A model generated the notes under the pieces. The model searched no databases and was not told the origin of the DNA. It worked only from the letters and a program-made list of their open reading frames with translations. From Pedobacter sp. ISL-64 (lineage in GTDB: Bacteria; Bacteroidota; Bacteroidia; Sphingobacteriales; Sphingobacteriaceae): a DNA stretch of 64,000 nucleotides. The number at the start of each line of letters is the position of its first letter. The first letter of the stretch is position 1. The stretch spans positions 396,809 to 460,808 of the forward strand of contig NZ_JAGGPU010000004.1 of assembly GCF_018613605.1 (NCBI RefSeq), given 5' to 3'. Of the stretch, positions 1 to 9,350 are shown piece by piece. The position numbers and the translations under genes are program-made.

Positions 1-830
1 GCTGCTCCCTGCGCAATGCACTCTTTGTTGCCATTGCCCTTTGTACCTGTCATCTCATCAACCAGATTAACAGTAAGCAAGCCTTCTGTTAAACCTACTC
101 CGGCCATAATCAACGCATATGGAAATATAAGTTGAAGTGTCTCTAAATTAAACGGTATCATGGGAATATGAAAAGGCGGGAACCCTCCGCTAACAGATGC
201 GATATCTTTTACCGTTTTTGTATCAATATTTAATCCGAATACTAACAGGAAAACAACGACAATAGCCACGAGTGATGGCGGGACGGCTTTTGTGATTTTA
301 GGCAAAAAGACCACGATTGCAATGGTTAAAAGAACAAGCCCTGCCATAATCATCAAAGGTGTACCACTTAGCCAGCTGACCTGACCATTTACAACAGTTT
401 TGAACTGTTCTAACTGCGCCATGAAAATAATCACCGCAAGACCATTGACAAACCCGTACATTACAGGTTGCGGTACAAGTCTGATAAATTTTCCCAATTT
501 AAGGACACCTACAAGTATTTGGATAATACCTGCTAGCGCAACAGCGGCAAATACATATTCGATGCCGTTGGATTTCATTAGTGCGATGAGTACCACAACT
601 GTTGCACCCGCACCACCTGAAACCAATCCTGGTCTGCCACCAAATATCGAGGTAATTAGCCCCATAATAAATGCAGCATATAAGCCCACCAGCGGGGGAA
701 ATCCGGCAAGTATGGCAAAGGATAAGGATTCCGGCATCATTGTCATCGCCACGGTTAAACCTGCAAGAATTTCATTTTTGTAATTAATCTTTTGCGAAAA
801 GTCAAAGAGACCTAAATAAGTTTTAGTCAT
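1..830 (-). CDS. SulP family inorganic anion transporter (3' part outside the window)
   Basis: The reverse strand is open from an ATG at 830-828 to the window edge, about 276 codons, so the C-terminus is missing. The translation begins MTKTYLGLFDFSQK and then shows hydrophobic segments and glycine-rich stretches typical of SulP permeases, such as MTMMPESLSFAILAG and FGGRPGLVSGGAGATVV. It ends near GVGLTEGLLTVNLVDE, which resembles the later transport domain. SulP proteins carry sulfate, bicarbonate or other anions across the inner membrane. The substrate cannot be read here because the STAS domain, if present, lies outside. It diverges from nhaA, so an ion or pH homeostasis role is possible, but that is inference. 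Confidence 0.85.
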   Translation of the reverse strand, partial: MTKTYLGLFDFSQKINYKNEILAGLTVAMTMMPESLSFAILAGFPPLVGLYAAFIMGLITSIFGGRPGLVSGGAGATVVVLIALMKSNGIEYVFAAVALAGIIQILVGVLKLGKFIRLVPQPVMYGFVNGLAVIIFMAQLEQFKTVVNGQVSWLSGTPLMIMAGLVLLTIAIVVFLPKITKAVPPSLVAIVVVFLLVFGLNIDTKTVKDIASVSGGFPPFHIPMIPFNLETLQLIFPYALIMAGVGLTEGLLTVNLVDEMTGTKGNGNKECIAQGA

Positions 831-1142
831 GAATTAAAGTGTATAGGTGAATAATAAAAGATTCAATCAAAATTTCGAACAGCATTGTTGCTGAACGACA
901 TTTAAACTTTTAGAAATGCCAAAAGGAATTTCAAATAAAAAACTGTTTTAAAAATTTGGATATAGAAAATTTGCCTTGCTAAGAACAGCTAGTGCATAAA
1001 AAGACGAACTGATGTTGATCAGTGCTTTGTCACTCGGTTATATGAAACTTTATCCTTTTTTCTCATTTCGATTGCTGCAAAGATATAAAAAAACTGTATT
1101 TCTGGGAAAATGATTTATATTATATATTCTATCTTTGGCTAT
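831..1142. other. Divergent intergenic region between SulP and NhaA genes
   Basis: This 312-bp AT-rich gap lies between two divergently transcribed transporter genes and must hold both promoters. I saw no ORF with a convincing start, no strong hairpin and no repeat. The NhaA frame stays open upstream to an ATG at 1110, but 1143 is preferred as the start. Confidence 0.5.
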
Positions 1143-2456
1143 ATGGAGAAATCAGCAATAGATAAAATCATGGCTCCGGTAAGCCGGTTTATTCATTTAG
1201 AATACACTAGCGGTATAGTATTGCTTGCTAGTGTCATTGTGGCGATTGTTTGGGCAAATTCTGGCTACCATGAATTTTATGAGCATTTGTGGCACATTAA
1301 TTTTTCAGTGGGGTTTGATAACTTTATGCTAACCCACCCACTCCATATCTGGATTAATGATGGGCTAATGGCAATTTTTTTCTTCGTAATTGGCTTGGAA
1401 TTAAAGCGGGAATTTATGGAAGGAGAACTCTCTTCACTAAAAAAAGCATCCTTACCTATGACTGCGGCGCTTGGGGGCATGTTATTACCTGCGTTGATAT
1501 ATTTTGCAATAAATAAAGGTACAGATGCTGATCATGGCTGGGGAATTCCAATGGCAACCGATATAGCTTTTGCCCTTGCGCTTTTGTCCATGGCAAGTAA
1601 GAACATTCCAGTTTCTGTAAAAGTATTTTTGTCTGCATTGGCCGTAGCAGATGACCTCGGGGCAGTACTTGTAATAGCGTTCTTTTATACAGCTGAAATA
1701 AATTTTATCTCGCTTGCAATCGGTGGCGGCTTCCTTATAGTTTTAATCGCAGGTAATTTATTGGGTATAAGAAGTAGTCTATTTTATCTAATCATAGGCA
1801 TCGGTGTTTGGATAGGATTTTTGCTTTCCGGTGTACATGCAACAATAGCTGGAGTGTTAGTAGCTTTTACTATTCCTGCGGTGACTAAAATAAATGAACA
1901 AATTTACTCGGATAATCTTAGGAAGCTGTCCTACGATTTTGAGACGGACATACCGGAAAAAGGAAGTCTTATCACATCTAAGCAAAATAAAACTATACAA
2001 AACGTAAAGCGTTTGAGCATGGCTGCCGAGACCCCATTACAAACAATTGAACATGCCCTGCATCCATGGGTTGCTTTTGGTATCATGCCATTATTTGCCT
2101 TAGCTAATGCTGGCATCGTCATCGGATCAGACTTCTTTTCTTCTATCATAAATCCGGTATCAATTGGCGTGGCAGCAGGATTGATAATAGGAAAATTTAC
2201 CGGGATTCTTCTTTTTTGCTGGATTATGGTCAAACTTAAATTAGCCAGTTTGCCGGAGCAAGCCAATTGGAAGCACGTCGCCGGGGTTGCACTGCTTGCG
2301 GGTATAGGCTTTACGATGTCATTATTTGTTAGCGGACTGGCTTTCAAAAACCCGGTTTTCATCGATCAGGCCAAGTATGGAATTTTAATCGCTTCAGTTC
2401 TTGCCGGGCTAATTGGCACTGTTGTACTCAAACGCATTGGCAAATCCGGTAGTTGA
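1143..2456 (+). CDS. nhaA: Na+/H+ antiporter NhaA
   Basis: NhaA expels Na+ (or Li+) in exchange for protons across the inner membrane. The 437-residue product matches the family length and carries its hallmark segments: INDGLMAIFFFVIGLELKRE near the N-terminus, GWGIPMATDIAFALALL, and the paired aspartates in ALAVADDLGAVLVIAFF. The C-terminal half has the HPWVAFGIMPLFALANAG and GIGFTMSLFVSGLAF segments. I chose the ATG at 1143 because MEKSAIDK gives a usual NhaA N-terminus, whereas the upstream ATG at 1110 adds eleven hydrophobic residues. An insert of about 40 charged residues sits mid-protein, as in other Bacteroidota NhaA proteins. A terminator follows at 2641. Confidence 0.95.
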   Translation: MEKSAIDKIMAPVSRFIHLEYTSGIVLLASVIVAIVWANSGYHEFYEHLWHINFSVGFDNFMLTHPLHIWINDGLMAIFFFVIGLELKREFMEGELSSLKKASLPMTAALGGMLLPALIYFAINKGTDADHGWGIPMATDIAFALALLSMASKNIPVSVKVFLSALAVADDLGAVLVIAFFYTAEINFISLAIGGGFLIVLIAGNLLGIRSSLFYLIIGIGVWIGFLLSGVHATIAGVLVAFTIPAVTKINEQIYSDNLRKLSYDFETDIPEKGSLITSKQNKTIQNVKRLSMAAETPLQTIEHALHPWVAFGIMPLFALANAGIVIGSDFFSSIINPVSIGVAAGLIIGKFTGILLFCWIMVKLKLASLPEQANWKHVAGVALLAGIGFTMSLFVSGLAFKNPVFIDQAKYGILIASVLAGLIGTVVLKRIGKSGS

Positions 2457-2640
2457 CAAATTGGCCTACATCTTAGGTTTCTGCATTCATAGCTATAAGG
2501 AGGAGAACCCAAGTACTACTTTCCGTAAATGCCCAGAGCGAGAACAGTGGGATGGCTTATGTGCGAAGGGGTTTCGCAGGCCGCACCGTGCGTGGGGATT
2601 ATAAATTATGATAGATTTTTTTAGCAATTCTATATAAAAC

Positions 2641-2671
2641 AAAACCCATTGCGGTTTTTGCAATGGGTTTT
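2641..2671. terminator. Bidirectional hairpin terminator
   Basis: A perfect 12-bp inverted repeat (2641-2652 and 2660-2671) with a 7-base loop has A-rich and T-rich flanks on both strands. It sits between nhaA and the converging HTH gene and could end transcription of both. The 184 bases before it contain a GCGAA/TTCGC mini-hairpin near 2560 but no gene I can support. Confidence 0.75.
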
Positions 2672-2698
2672 CTGGAATAAAATATCCTTATTTAATTC

Positions 2699-3112
2699 TT
2701 ATTTATTCTCCTGTGCTTTCAGTAAACGCTCATAGAGAGCTTCTTTTTCTGCATGGAGTTTTTTAATTTCTTCTACCGTCTCCATTAGTTTATCTAATGG
2801 GTTGAATGTGCATTTGTAATTTTCTGCGTATGCAACTGAATCATCCTGAAAAGTGTTTGCAATTATATTTACAGCTCTTTCCTCGTCAAAATTCCTGATT
2901 GCCTCCTCTGGAACCTTCAATATCTGAGCAATTTCCGCTAAAAGCGCATCTTCAATTTTTTCTTTGGATTCCAGAACTGAAATCTTTTTCTGGCTCCAAT
3001 CCTCACCCAAAGAAGCGGCAAGCCCCTCCTGTTTAATCCCCATCATTTCACGAAAACGTTTCACATTTCTGCCTTCATGCACTTTATTTGGACAATCAGT
3101 TGTAGTACTCAT
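2699..3112 (-). CDS. XRE-family helix-turn-helix regulator
   Basis: This 137-residue protein has a Cro/CI-type helix-turn-helix at about residues 14-70. GRNVKRFREMMGIKQEGLA begins the domain, WSQKKISVLES is the likely recognition region, and ALLAEIAQILKVPEEAI closes it. The C-terminal third, with KLMETVEEIKKLHAEKEALYERLLKA, is a predicted coiled coil and probably mediates dimerisation. It lies downstream of a second small minus-strand gene with a 90-bp gap. Such proteins are common in Bacteroidota accessory DNA. The target is not evident from the sequence. Confidence 0.75.
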   Translation of the reverse strand: MSTTTDCPNKVHEGRNVKRFREMMGIKQEGLAASLGEDWSQKKISVLESKEKIEDALLAEIAQILKVPEEAIRNFDEERAVNIIANTFQDDSVAYAENYKCTFNPLDKLMETVEEIKKLHAEKEALYERLLKAQENK

Positions 3113-3202
3113 ATATTGTTAATTTGAATCAAATGTAAATATATCTATTTAAACATAAAAACGGTGGGACTTGCAATGCTGTTTGATCTTTTTTTGAATG
3201 GA

Positions 3203-3397
3203 CTAGTATTTATTGCGACCTATCTGCATTAAATCCTGTGTTGGTCTTTGTCTGCTTTGTGTACTTTGCAAAGTTATTGTTTTATCGCAATCTTTTATAC
3301 ACTGATGCAATCTCTCAAGAAGTACATCCATTTTTTGGATCTGATCTTCGGACCTTTTTAGCAAATATTCTGAAAGTAAACATAAGTTTTCCGACAT
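3203..3397 (-). CDS. Small hypothetical protein
   Basis: This 64-residue product starts MSENLCLLSEYLLKRSEDQ. The first 40 residues should form an amphipathic helix or short coiled coil with two cysteines, and the tail is basic and polar. It has the same orientation as the XRE regulator gene downstream and may share its transcript. I do not recognise a family. Coding status rests on a clean ATG, helix-like composition and its position in an otherwise empty gap. Confidence 0.4.
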   Translation of the reverse strand: MSENLCLLSEYLLKRSEDQIQKMDVLLERLHQCIKDCDKTITLQSTQSRQRPTQDLMQIGRNKY

Positions 3398-3661
3398 AGA
3401 TTAATTGGAACAACAATGGTGCCGAAGAAGCTTACTTAGACCAAAAACGTCTATTTAAATTTTCAATCAATTGCAATGATATGCTTTGATTAATAGGTGA
3501 TTGCATTCTTATATGAAACTGGTACGCTCGGATTTACTAGCTTAATCACATGTATAAATCAGTCTGTAAATTATCCCATAAATCGACTAATTAATAACCT
3601 AAAAAATTAATTTAGATCTTTTTTGTTAGGGTTCTTTGACTTGAACCAATTAAAGCCTAAC

Positions 3662-5155
3662 ATGAAAAAAGAACCAACCGTTAGCGAAAAAACCTCGTTG
3701 CGCTATTTAAAAGAAAAGGATATAAATAATCCGCATTTTCAAATCGTCTGCTTTTTCTGCGACGAAAACAATATTGAATCATTCCGCTTTGGAATGATCG
3801 ACCTGATTAAGACAGCCTGTTCCAACGGGTATTATGGCAATAAGGACAGTTATTACTACCATCAGCAGCAGTTTGTAAAACTATTGGAACTGGCTTATGT
3901 ACTAAATGAAAGCAGGGAAGATTTCAAACTAAGTACCGATCACCCGCTGTACAGGTTTTCTGACCATCCCTTTGAAATATATACCGAAAGTAAACACAAA
4001 CCTTTTCCAGCTCTCCATTTTCGGACGCTCTATGGAACGGAGGTCAACGATGTAAGGATATTTTTTGAAGAATTCTTCAGCTATAAAAGTTTAGAAGACT
4101 GGAGGGGTATTTTAGATTCGCTGTTGTACTGCACGGGTGGGAAAATAACCCTGGATCAAATCTACAATTCCAAGGTATATGAAACCGTACTGATCCGGGA
4201 ATACATAGAAAAAATGGTAGAGGTTATGGGCTTAGTCTGTGAAACTAAATCCCTGCCTTATATCAAAATCCATCATGCAGAGGATTTCAGGATCGAGGTT
4301 GAGGAAGAAGAGGCCGCTCTCCTAGTCAACCCTATCCCGCTGATGAGGTTTAACGAAAAGAACTTCCCGGAGGTGATCAACTTTATCGCAAATGTTATCG
4401 AGCCGGAAAAGATTTACTGCTTAAACCACCGAAGTGACCAGGATGGTAAAGATCATGCTGATCTGATTTTGGTCATCCCTGAAAAATATCCGCAGACATT
4501 CGAGGAAATAGAGACTATCGTAAAATTTGCATTCCTCAAGCACCTTCATTTGAGCTGTACGTTATTTAAAAGCTCATTTTTTCATAAGATGGTCAGTGAA
4601 GGGCATATTTATTTTTCCATGACCTGTAATGCCGAAAGCCTGGTTTATGATGATGGCAATAAGCCCCTTCCAAAGTTGAGACTAGATAGCAGGCCTGAAA
4701 AAATAGAAAAGACTAGGCAGGACTTTTCTACCGGGCTTGCCAAAGCCAAAACCTTTTATACTGCTGCCCAGACCTACCGGAATGACAACGTGATATTATC
4801 GGCCTTCATGCTGCACCAAGCCGCCGAACTATCTCTAAGGGCGTTGAACAGGTCGCTAACCACGCAGGACAAAACCACCCATAGCATAAAAGCACTGCTC
4901 AAATTCAGTTTACGCCTCACTACCAAATTATCCTTACTAATGGATAACGGCAGTGCTGAAGACGAACGCCTGCTGACCATATTTGAAGGTGCTTACCTGG
5001 GCTATAGGTATCATGAGAAATACACTATCGAACGTGCCGACCTGGATATTCTTTTTGACCGGGTCAAAGAACTGCACGCCATTGCGGAAGAAACTTTTGC
5101 AAACTGGATGGACAATTATGAACGCCTGATAAATACTGCTCAAGATGAACAATAA
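3662..5155 (+). CDS. Nucleotidyltransferase-like / HEPN domain protein
   Basis: The 497-residue product starts at the ATG at 3662; an in-frame TTG at 3623 lies further upstream. An N-terminal region of about 230 residues has no recognisable family. A segment near residues 245-272, IYCLNHRSDQDGKDHADLIL, has the spacing of a minimal nucleotidyltransferase core (GSxxxG...SDxD), but the GS and first acid are altered, so it may be inactive. The C-terminal 120 residues, including AKTFYTAAQTYRND and LHQAAELSLRAL, fit a HEPN helical bundle. A clear Rx4-6H RNase motif was not found. The stop overlaps the next gene (SWIM/SNF2) by 11 bp, so the two are probably co-translated. HEPN and nucleotidyltransferase domains are frequent in toxin and defence modules. 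Confidence 0.65.
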   Translation: MKKEPTVSEKTSLRYLKEKDINNPHFQIVCFFCDENNIESFRFGMIDLIKTACSNGYYGNKDSYYYHQQQFVKLLELAYVLNESREDFKLSTDHPLYRFSDHPFEIYTESKHKPFPALHFRTLYGTEVNDVRIFFEEFFSYKSLEDWRGILDSLLYCTGGKITLDQIYNSKVYETVLIREYIEKMVEVMGLVCETKSLPYIKIHHAEDFRIEVEEEEAALLVNPIPLMRFNEKNFPEVINFIANVIEPEKIYCLNHRSDQDGKDHADLILVIPEKYPQTFEEIETIVKFAFLKHLHLSCTLFKSSFFHKMVSEGHIYFSMTCNAESLVYDDGNKPLPKLRLDSRPEKIEKTRQDFSTGLAKAKTFYTAAQTYRNDNVILSAFMLHQAAELSLRALNRSLTTQDKTTHSIKALLKFSLRLTTKLSLLMDNGSAEDERLLTIFEGAYLGYRYHEKYTIERADLDILFDRVKELHAIAEETFANWMDNYERLINTAQDEQ

Positions 5156-5891
5156 AAACCCAGAAAACACACCAAAAAGGAAAGCATCAACTCCTTACAA
5201 ATTACTGCTGGAAGAGGTAACACATTTACCACACCCGGCTGATCTGATCACCGTAGAAGAACCGGAAGCGGAGAACTACCCGTACTGTAGCTATGAAATT
5301 ACCCGGTTTAAAGGCCGTACATTGACCATTCGTTCAGGATGGCGGGATTATCATCAGCAGGAAATCATCATGATCAAAGATTATATCCTGGTGTCCTGTA
5401 ACTGTGGAACTGAAGTCACACGGCTTTGCTGGCACGTTACCAAACTATTCACCAAGATGATTGAAAGAAGGGATTTTGGTTTTTTTGAGCGTTTTAAAAA
5501 ATATCCTTTTACCGATACCGCTTTCTTTGAAAAGTACCTGACGCTGAAACCGCATTACCACTATGGTGTTACGGCTGTTCCTAAACCGGAATACGGCCAT
5601 ATTTATAACTATGAAAGTGCTATAGAGCCTGGACGCTTTATATTGTACCCTTCATTTTGCCCATTGCCAATAAAAACAAATGAAGAAGATTCTGGCCTGG
5701 TGGCTTATGTCATTGCGGCGCACTCTGGTTTTAGTGTCCCTTTTCTGGTCCCTTGCCAGGCAATAGTTAATGCTAACGGTACGGCTATCAAATCCTTTGT
5801 CAACTTTTATGATCCTGCAACTCACCAGAACGCTTGGATTCGGCAGGTAAATTACTGCATTCCTACAGCCGGGATTTTGATCAGCTCTTAA
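5145..5891 (+). CDS. SWIM zinc-finger part of a split SNF2 helicase
   Basis: The ATG at 5145 overlaps the HEPN gene by 11 bp. The 248-residue reading frame carries a SWIM zinc finger near residues 84-98: SCNCGTEVTRLCWH, with CxC and CxH ligands. SWIM domains bind DNA or protein and often head bacterial SNF2 proteins. The last 17 or so residues, from WIRQV onward, look out of frame. Around 5833 the -1 frame takes over with LDSAGKLLHSYSRDF, continuing directly into the SNF2 part. One missing T in the run at 5834-5835 would explain the break. The gene is either a recent frameshift mutant, a sequencing error, or two overlapping genes. Confidence 0.6.
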   Translation: MNNKNPENTPKRKASTPYKLLLEEVTHLPHPADLITVEEPEAENYPYCSYEITRFKGRTLTIRSGWRDYHQQEIIMIKDYILVSCNCGTEVTRLCWHVTKLFTKMIERRDFGFFERFKKYPFTDTAFFEKYLTLKPHYHYGVTAVPKPEYGHIYNYESAIEPGRFILYPSFCPLPIKTNEEDSGLVAYVIAAHSGFSVPFLVPCQAIVNANGTAIKSFVNFYDPATHQNAWIRQVNYCIPTAGILISS

Positions 5892-8560
5892 ATTTTGAAA
5901 CGGTACATAAGCAATACAAATACGCTCCCGGTGAAGAAAGAACAGCCTTGCGGCATACCGCTTTTAACTATTGGAAAAGAATAGTGCCAGTGTTGAAAGC
6001 GCAAGGTCAACTGTTTTACCACACCTTTTATAATAAGCTGGCCTACAAAGGGAGCCTCCCAAAAAACACGATGAGACCGATTGCGCTATCGGATGAACGG
6101 GTATCATTCAGGTTTGTTTTTTCCCAGCATAACGGCCATTACAAGCTTAGGGTTAAGGCGCAGTTAAACGGAACCGATTTTGACATTGGCGAGGTATTGC
6201 CTGCCGGAGACCCATTTTTCTTTTCACTGGAACAGGTACCCGGTTTGTTTTACCAGTTTTTTAGCCTAGAAGAAGGTCAGGCCATCGGCGAAATGGTTAA
6301 AGCCGGAGGAACTTTTACCGTTCTTGAAAATGACCTCGAAGAGTTTAACCAACTCATTTTATTCAAACTGGCATTGAATTATCCAGTAACGTTCGAGCTG
6401 ACAAAAGCAGCAGCGTCGCAGGTGCTTGCTGCAAAATCAAAACGCATCAGGACGCTGGATCAAGGTGAATATGTTGCTTTTATCCCAGAGATAGTATACG
6501 AGGGAGGATTGGACATTCCTGTCCAGTCAGATGGCACTGAATTGCTAGAAGTTAAAAATGGCCAGGTGAAAGTCTTGCAACGTAACAATGCGGCGGAATC
6601 CGCTTTTAAAGCCTTTTTTATAGAGTTGCACCCTGCATTCAGGGGACAGGAAGCATTGCCCTATTTTTACCTGTCCAAAGAAACCCTTAGAACGGAACTC
6701 TGGTTTGCCCGAACGATCTATAACCTGAAAGACCCGAATATTATTTTTACAGGTCTGGAAAACCTAACGGGCATTGATTTCCATATCCAGCTCCCTGAGA
6801 TCGATGTCAACATACAGCAGGAAAAAGGCTGGTTTGATATTGGCGTATCAGTAACTTTTGGTGAGGTCGAACTTAGCCCGGAAGAAATCCAGAAAGCCCT
6901 TAAAAAGCGATCCACTACCTTAACGCTTTCCAATGGAAAGACTGCGCATTTACCAGATGATTTTTTTACAAAGTTGACTACTGTTTTTCGAAGTGGCACA
7001 CTAACCGATAAAGGTGTAAAACTTGCCGGGCAACACTATACGTTGATAGACCAGCTTTATACCAAAGCCGAAAGGCCTGATCTTGCGAAAATGGTTGCTG
7101 CAAGGGAAAAGCTGTTCAGTGAGCAGGAAAAAATACCATTAGTACCCGTTCCCGATAATCTAAGTGCTGTACTGCGGCCATATCAGTTAATAGGTTATAG
7201 CTGGTTGTGCCATCTGCATTCCTTAAAATGGGGCGGTCTGCTGGCCGACGATATGGGGCTGGGAAAAACATTACAGGTGCTTTCCCTGCTTCAACATCTA
7301 AAGAATAAAGGGCTTGCTGCTGCTCCGCATCTGCTGTTAGCCCCAACATCTTTATTATATAACTGGCAGGAAGAAGCGGCAAAATTTTGTCCAGAATTAA
7401 ATGTGCTGGTATTTCATGGAACCGTACGGGAAAAGGATGTATCTGAATTAAAGAAGTATGACCTCATCATCACTTCCTATGGTACCGCTGCTGTCGATAT
7501 TGCCTTTTTGCTCACGACCAGCTTTGATTACCTGATCCTGGATGAAGCGCAGGCGATTAAGAACCCATTTTCACAAAAGTTTAAGATGGTGATGCTCTTT
7601 GAGGCGCAGAACAGGCTTGCGCTTACCGGAACACCAGTTGAAAATAGTTCTTCCGATCTGTATGCGCTGATGAATTTTGTGAACCCCGGTTTTTTCGGAA
7701 GCCTAAGAATGTTTAAGGATAACCTTGCAGCCAAGGGAGATAATGAGGATAAAGAGCGGGCTGGAACTTTACTAAAAATGACGAAGCCTTTTATTTTAAG
7801 GCGTACCAAAAAACAGGTCGCAACCGATCTGCCTCCTAAAACAGAAATGACCATATGGTGCGAAATGGAACCTGCCCAGCGAAAAATTTATGACAGGTAC
7901 CGAAAGGAGTTTAAAACTTACCTGACCGATAAGATTGATACCATCGGACTGGAAAACTCCAAACTGTACGTATTAAAAGGCTTAATGACACTTAGGCAAA
8001 TTTGCAACTCTCCTGTGTTAATCAAAGATGCACCTGATTTTGATGGCCATTCCTGCAAAATTATCGAACTGATGGAGCACATTATGGAGAAAACAACAGG
8101 CCATAAACTGCTGATTTTTTCAGCTTTTACCGGAATGCTGGGGTTAATCAGATCGGGGCTTGAACAGCAGAATATAGCTTATGCCTATCTGGATGGAAAA
8201 ACCAAATTGAATAAAAGAAAAGATGCGGTAACCAACTTTCAGGAAAATGAGGCTTGCAGGGTATTTCTGATCAGCCTAAAAGCAGGTGGAACAGGACTAA
8301 ACCTGACTGCTGCCGATTATGTCTATCTGGTAGACCCGTGGTGGAATCCTGCTGTAGAAAACCAGGCAATCGACCGCTGTTACCGGATTGGACAGGATAA
8401 ACATGTCATGGCCTACCGGATGATCTGTAAAGACACTTTAGAAGAAAAGATTTTAGAGATACAGGACAGGAAAAGAAAACTTGCTGGTGAACTGATCCCG
8501 ACCGATGAAGGGATATTAAAATCCCTGGGAAAAGATGACCTGCTCAAATTATTTGGATAG
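5834..8560 (+). CDS. SNF2-family DEAD/DEAH helicase (C-terminal part of split gene)
   Basis: This frame begins at a TTG at 5834, inside the end of the SWIM-encoding frame. The ATPase core is complete: LRPYQLIGYSWL (motif Q region), DDMGLGKT near residue 473 (Walker A), LAPTSLLYNWQEE, DEAQAIKNP near 569 (Walker B, DEAQ), LTGTPVENS, FILRRTKKQVA, LIFSAF, LISLKAGGTGLNLT and CYRIGQDK near the end (motif VI). SNF2 enzymes translocate on double-stranded DNA and remodel protein-DNA complexes. The first 440 residues resemble the N-terminal region of bacterial SNF2 proteins rather than a separate enzyme. Catalysis could survive the frameshift if this part is translated alone, by reinitiation at the TTG or by frameshifting. 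Confidence 0.85.
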   Translation: MDSAGKLLHSYSRDFDQLLNFETVHKQYKYAPGEERTALRHTAFNYWKRIVPVLKAQGQLFYHTFYNKLAYKGSLPKNTMRPIALSDERVSFRFVFSQHNGHYKLRVKAQLNGTDFDIGEVLPAGDPFFFSLEQVPGLFYQFFSLEEGQAIGEMVKAGGTFTVLENDLEEFNQLILFKLALNYPVTFELTKAAASQVLAAKSKRIRTLDQGEYVAFIPEIVYEGGLDIPVQSDGTELLEVKNGQVKVLQRNNAAESAFKAFFIELHPAFRGQEALPYFYLSKETLRTELWFARTIYNLKDPNIIFTGLENLTGIDFHIQLPEIDVNIQQEKGWFDIGVSVTFGEVELSPEEIQKALKKRSTTLTLSNGKTAHLPDDFFTKLTTVFRSGTLTDKGVKLAGQHYTLIDQLYTKAERPDLAKMVAAREKLFSEQEKIPLVPVPDNLSAVLRPYQLIGYSWLCHLHSLKWGGLLADDMGLGKTLQVLSLLQHLKNKGLAAAPHLLLAPTSLLYNWQEEAAKFCPELNVLVFHGTVREKDVSELKKYDLIITSYGTAAVDIAFLLTTSFDYLILDEAQAIKNPFSQKFKMVMLFEAQNRLALTGTPVENSSSDLYALMNFVNPGFFGSLRMFKDNLAAKGDNEDKERAGTLLKMTKPFILRRTKKQVATDLPPKTEMTIWCEMEPAQRKIYDRYRKEFKTYLTDKIDTIGLENSKLYVLKGLMTLRQICNSPVLIKDAPDFDGHSCKIIELMEHIMEKTTGHKLLIFSAFTGMLGLIRSGLEQQNIAYAYLDGKTKLNKRKDAVTNFQENEACRVFLISLKAGGTGLNLTAADYVYLVDPWWNPAVENQAIDRCYRIGQDKHVMAYRMICKDTLEEKILEIQDRKRKLAGELIPTDEGILKSLGKDDLLKLFG

Positions 8561-8612
8561 TTAAAAAGTCCTACAAAAAAAAGCGAAGGGTTTGAAATGA
8601 TCGCCCCCTCTG

Positions 8613-8648
8613 ATTTGCCATTCATTATTTATTTATTGAATGGCAAAT
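8613..8648. terminator. Hairpin between convergent genes
   Basis: A perfect 12-bp inverted repeat (8613-8624 and 8637-8648) with a 12-base AT-rich loop lies between the end of the SNF2 gene and the end of the minus-strand mobilization operon. It is suitable as a bidirectional terminator, though there is no long T tract on either side. Confidence 0.5.
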
Positions 8649-8707
8649 TATTTCATATCGTCCCCTTTAGTCGCACCTCTTACATTTATCATTTCACATT
8701 GATAAAC

Positions 8708-9316
8708 TCAATCTTTCTTTTTCAGCGAATGCAGCCGCTTTCTGGCTTGCTTCGCCTCTTCAGCCGTTTCTCTGGCAACTTCTTCCGCATAGGCTTTTTC
8801 CAACGCCTCGGCTTCCAGCTTGATGGTATTCTCTTCCATTGTCTTAGGATTACGGATATAGGTCGTATCTGCCCAATGCCCCCAAGTGGGAGCCGTCTGC
8901 CTGATCGCACGAAACTTGATGTCATTGGCACTCATGCGGTTGTTTTCGTGGTTCAGGTACAGAGCTGTTCCGAAAGATGAGGCTGTGATTAGGAAACAGG
9001 CTGCTACACCAATGATGAGGTTTTTTGACCATGCTCCGAAATGGTGGTGATGTTCGTTTTTCACGGTGATGACCTTGGGCATAGTGCCCACGAGGTCTTT
9101 AACCTGATCGATCTGCTGGCTGATCTTCTGATCGTCATAACGCTTGTTGGACTTTTCTATCTGGCCAGAGATGTTAGCTAAAGTCTCTTTATACTGTTCT
9201 AAAAACGCCTTTAGAAATTCTGGTAGTTCGTTTTCGATGACTTCCATCCGCTTAACTAAGCCCAGAATGAGTTCTTCGGCCATTGTTACTTTTTCTTCTA
9301 ATTCGTCCTGTTCCAT
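8708..9316 (-). CDS. Membrane-anchored coiled-coil protein of the mobilization module
   Basis: The 202-residue product has an acidic, helical N-terminal half (MEQDELEEKVTMAEELILG onward) with coiled-coil character. One transmembrane segment follows near residues 98-118 (NLIIGVAACFLITASSFGTA), preceded by a run of four histidines. The C-terminal stretch is rich in Ala, Glu and Lys and ends with a basic tail. It lies 34 bp downstream of the relaxase gene on the same strand, so it is probably an accessory of DNA transfer or relaxosome anchoring. No enzymatic motif was seen, and its exact role is unknown. Confidence 0.6.
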   Translation of the reverse strand: MEQDELEEKVTMAEELILGLVKRMEVIENELPEFLKAFLEQYKETLANISGQIEKSNKRYDDQKISQQIDQVKDLVGTMPKVITVKNEHHHHFGAWSKNLIIGVAACFLITASSFGTALYLNHENNRMSANDIKFRAIRQTAPTWGHWADTTYIRNPKTMEENTIKLEAEALEKAYAEEVARETAEEAKQARKRLHSLKKKD

Positions 9317-9350
9317 AACATTGAATTTTGGTGGTGAGTACTTTGTTTAT

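Noticed and set aside
2413..2604. 63-codon frame overlapping the end of nhaA
   Set aside because: It overlaps the nhaA C-terminus out of frame, and its product has no recognisable composition or motif.
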